Source: Candidatus Babelota bacterium (GTDB lineage Bacteria > JAGOBX01). Taken from it: 6,810 nt of DNA. Shown here one piece after another: positions 4,545 through 6,810 of the stretch. The stretch lies in NCBI GenBank assembly GCA_017999075.1, contig JAGOBX010000197.1:1-6810 (forward strand), written 5' to 3'. The translations under genes were made by a program, and so were the position numbers. The notes under the pieces are model-generated. The model did no database searches and had not been told where the DNA came from. It saw only the letters and a program-made list of their open reading frames with translations. Position 1 is the stretch's first letter; each line of letters starts with the position of its first letter.

Positions 4545-6810
4545 ATGTATAAATATATTAACAAATTATTATTTTTTTTAGTGTTGATTTTATTATCAGG
4601 ACTAATCAGTAATTTTATTCTTATAAGGTTAAACGCTCAAAATATCAATATAAATGAGGAAATATACAATCTTGCAGTTCAATTAATTGCTGTATTAGAT
4701 AAAAAAACAAGTTACATTCCTGAATCTGATAAAAAAAAACTTGCTGAATTTTTACTTGAACAATCAGAATATCTGCTTATAAAAATGCAAGTTTCAATTT
4801 CTCCTGATGATAATGATAAACAAAATTATATTTCAGTTTTAAAAAAAGCTGAGCAGATATATAATTTTATAGATTACCAGCCAGGAATTTTTTTATGCAA
4901 AAGCAGGTTGTTGAAGTTTGAAATAGCAGGACTTGAACAAATAACAGAACTTTCAGCAATAAAAAAAAAACTTATAGATAAATTAACCGGGTATTTAAAT
5001 GAACTTCCCGAATCAGAACAAAAAAATATAAATTCATCCGCGGCAAAACCTCAAGATTTTTCTTCTGAAAAAAAAATAATTATTTCATCAGATACAAAAC
5101 CTTCCGAACAAGTTATAATTTCAGAACCAATTTCAAAAATCATTTCCGATACAACTGATGTTTCAATTAATTCAGACACTTATTTTATAACAAAAAATTA
5201 TGAGGATACCTCTTCTGCTGTATCAATTCAAAAAAATATTTTTCATCAGAATTCAGACAATACGATAGATACAGGTTCAATGCAGGCAAATAAACCAGAA
5301 TTTAATCAAATAATAAATATTTCGAATGAAACTGTTCAGGTGGCCAATCTACCAAAACCTCAACCTTTTTATCAGCAAGCGGCATTATTAGAACCAAAGC
5401 TTTCATATTCAAATGATGTAAAAATTTCACCTGTACTGAGACATATATTGTTTACGGAAAAATTAGAAAAAGATTTTGACGAAATAAGAAGCCAGAGATT
5501 GTTTGATTTAACAGACATAAGATACGGTAATACCAAATTAAGTATAAGCGGTCAAAAAACGATTAATTTTTCATATACTAACAGAAAATATGCTAAAACA
5601 ACAGATTCGACAAACAGTTCTTCAGACTTTAAAATTGACCAGACGCTTGAAGTAAAAGTCCGCGGAAAAGTAGGAGATAACGTTGAAGTTAATATTGATT
5701 ATGATGATCAGCGTTCTTCTTCCAACAGACAGCAGTTAAGTATTGAATATAAAAGCGACGAACACGTTCTTAACAAACGGAGTAACAGCAATATAATTTC
5801 CGGATATGCTGCATTCGGAGATATAGTTTTATCTCTTCCGAGCACTGAGTTTGTATCATACCGAAGAAGTTTATTTGGCATCAAAGGCGGATTAAAAATC
5901 AGAAATTTAAATTATTCAATTTTGCAAGCGGATCAAATCACTTTCGACATAATAGCTTCAAGAACAAAAGGCGAACCCGGACACAAAGAATTTATAGGAA
6001 ACAACAGCACTCAAATAATCAATTCAGTTTATGATGTGAATTTTGTCAAAAATAAATATTTTAAAATAACTACGGGAATTGGTACTGATACTAATATAGA
6101 TGTCACATCAATATCTGTCTATATTGATGATAAATCTCCTACAAACGATCAAGGTAATATTGATACATTCGCTGTAGAAGTTGATCCTGCTGATCCATCA
6201 AAAATTTCATATGTTACAACTATGTCAGAAACAGGACCTATATTTAAAACGTTTTCTTTTACTCCGCTTACAGCGGTAAAAGATTTTACTTTCGACAAAA
6301 ATAAAGGTATTTTAACATTAAATTCATATATAACTGACAATTACGCAATTGCAGTAAGTTATACAACTAACAACGGATATTCTATGCCTTACAAAAAATT
6401 AGTAAAAAAAGATAAGGATTCACAAAACAATGATACTTACGTTATTTATTCTATAAAAAACAGATACAGTTTCGGAGTGAGCAACATAAATAAAAATGAC
6501 CCTGATTTTATTTTTAAAATACAGGATAAAAACAATAATTTCATTTCGGATACTGTTGCAGGATTTGATACAATCCCGTTTTTGAGAATTTTCGGACTTG
6601 ATAAAACAGGCCCTGGATCTGATGGTTTATATGGAACCGCTGATGACGCTCCTGATGGAAAAATAGATGACGAGTTCATTGATTACGAAGACGGCTGGAT
6701 AGAATTTCCTGTTGCTCAGCCTTTCAACAGTCAGTCTGCAGCATTATACGGTCTTGCTAATTCATTAATTTATATAGAAGATAATCCTACAAGCAGATTC
6801 AGATTTTATC
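4545..6810 (+). CDS. sprA: SprA/Sov-family T9SS outer-membrane translocon (3' partial)
   Basis: The N-terminal 755 codons of a giant protein; the frame is open to the window edge. An in-frame TAA sits immediately before the ATG, fixing this as the earliest start. Residues 1-31 are a signal peptide (MYKYINK, hydrophobic core, probable cleavage after RLNA). Residues 35-155 are helical and charged; 160-295 are a Ser/Asp/Ile/Lys low-complexity linker. SprA-type sequence begins near 332 (KLSISGQKTINFSYTNRKYA) and continues with LEVKVRGKVGDNVEVNIDYD (368-387), an RQQLSIEYKSDE segment, SLFGIKGGLKI (442-452), ASRTKGEPG (471-479) and, near 684, FGLDK...PDGKIDDEF..GWIEFPVAQPF. These correspond to SprA motifs of the form V.GKIGEK..i..nYD, SLFGIK, ..KGE, and LD...PDG.fD...G.I.FPv.ePF. 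Known SprA proteins form a 36-strand outer-membrane pore of over 2,000 residues, so about a third is visible. Neighbouring cargo and PorV genes support the call. A divergent SprA paralogue is possible. Confidence 0.85.
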   Translation, partial: MYKYINKLLFFLVLILLSGLISNFILIRLNAQNININEEIYNLAVQLIAVLDKKTSYIPESDKKKLAEFLLEQSEYLLIKMQVSISPDDNDKQNYISVLKKAEQIYNFIDYQPGIFLCKSRLLKFEIAGLEQITELSAIKKKLIDKLTGYLNELPESEQKNINSSAAKPQDFSSEKKIIISSDTKPSEQVIISEPISKIISDTTDVSINSDTYFITKNYEDTSSAVSIQKNIFHQNSDNTIDTGSMQANKPEFNQIINISNETVQVANLPKPQPFYQQAALLEPKLSYSNDVKISPVLRHILFTEKLEKDFDEIRSQRLFDLTDIRYGNTKLSISGQKTINFSYTNRKYAKTTDSTNSSSDFKIDQTLEVKVRGKVGDNVEVNIDYDDQRSSSNRQQLSIEYKSDEHVLNKRSNSNIISGYAAFGDIVLSLPSTEFVSYRRSLFGIKGGLKIRNLNYSILQADQITFDIIASRTKGEPGHKEFIGNNSTQIINSVYDVNFVKNKYFKITTGIGTDTNIDVTSISVYIDDKSPTNDQGNIDTFAVEVDPADPSKISYVTTMSETGPIFKTFSFTPLTAVKDFTFDKNKGILTLNSYITDNYAIAVSYTTNNGYSMPYKKLVKKDKDSQNNDTYVIYSIKNRYSFGVSNINKNDPDFIFKIQDKNNNFISDTVAGFDTIPFLRIFGLDKTGPGSDGLYGTADDAPDGKIDDEFIDYEDGWIEFPVAQPFNSQSAALYGLANSLIYIEDNPTSRFRFY

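Noticed and set aside
4545-4640. Lipoprotein signal in the sprA-like protein
   Set aside because: The hydrophobic N-terminus has no cysteine near its end; the Ala-Gln site after RLNA fits ordinary signal peptidase I cleavage.
4961-4970. Programmed frameshift at the A10 run
   Set aside because: The same frame encodes plausible protein on both sides, and no alternative frame gives an extended product; only slippage noise is worth considering.
6149-6340. Minus-strand open frame of 63 codons
   Set aside because: Antisense shadow of the sprA-like gene, with no family resemblance and no start signal.
6446-6679. Minus-strand open frame of 77 codons
   Set aside because: Antisense to a conserved SprA segment (around the LDK...PDGKIDD motif); its composition reflects the complement of that sequence.
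1-6810. CRISPR array, tRNA or rRNA genes, insertion sequences
   Set aside because: No regularly spaced direct repeats, cloverleaf-like or rRNA-like segments, terminal inverted repeats or transposase motifs were seen; nearly all of the window is coding.

Overview
The window is an AT-rich (roughly 30% GC by eye), gene-dense stretch of a Gram-negative bacterium. All genes read on the + strand. It carries a compact group of type IX secretion system (T9SS) and outer-membrane genes: the 3' part of a large secreted Ig-like surface protein ending in a T9SS-type C-terminal sorting domain (1-2318), a PorV/PorQ-family outer-membrane beta-barrel with an extra C-terminal tail (2325-3632), a cytoplasmic protein with two cyclic-nucleotide-binding folds (3639-4472), and the 5' part of a giant SprA/Sov-type translocon gene that runs off the right edge (4545-6810).

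The first three genes are almost certainly one transcription unit: both junctions are TAA, six bases, ATG. A 72-base AT-only gap precedes the sprA-like gene and may hold a weak hairpin and a promoter. None of the three visible starts has a Shine-Dalgarno sequence.

A plausible working model is as follows. The Ig-like protein is a T9SS cargo recognised through its C-terminal domain. The PorV-like barrel is the carrier or plug protein that accepts cargo at the translocon. SprA is the outer-membrane pore. The cNMP-binding protein is the odd member: it has no DNA-binding domain and no membrane segment, so it may be a cytoplasmic sensor linked to secretion or surface behaviour. That last role is inference from position only.

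Lineage: T9SS genes occur in Bacteroidota and in several other Gram-negative phyla. The VYPNPFRPN...GxYL...KxxIIR style of the sorting domain and its preceding 'THFSIYAVF' module resemble, from memory, proteins of Elusimicrobiota and similar lineages at least as much as classical Bacteroidota. Low GC and long poly-A runs would fit a host-associated or reduced genome. This assignment is tentative. No RNA genes, mobile elements, CRISPR arrays or minus-strand genes are supported.
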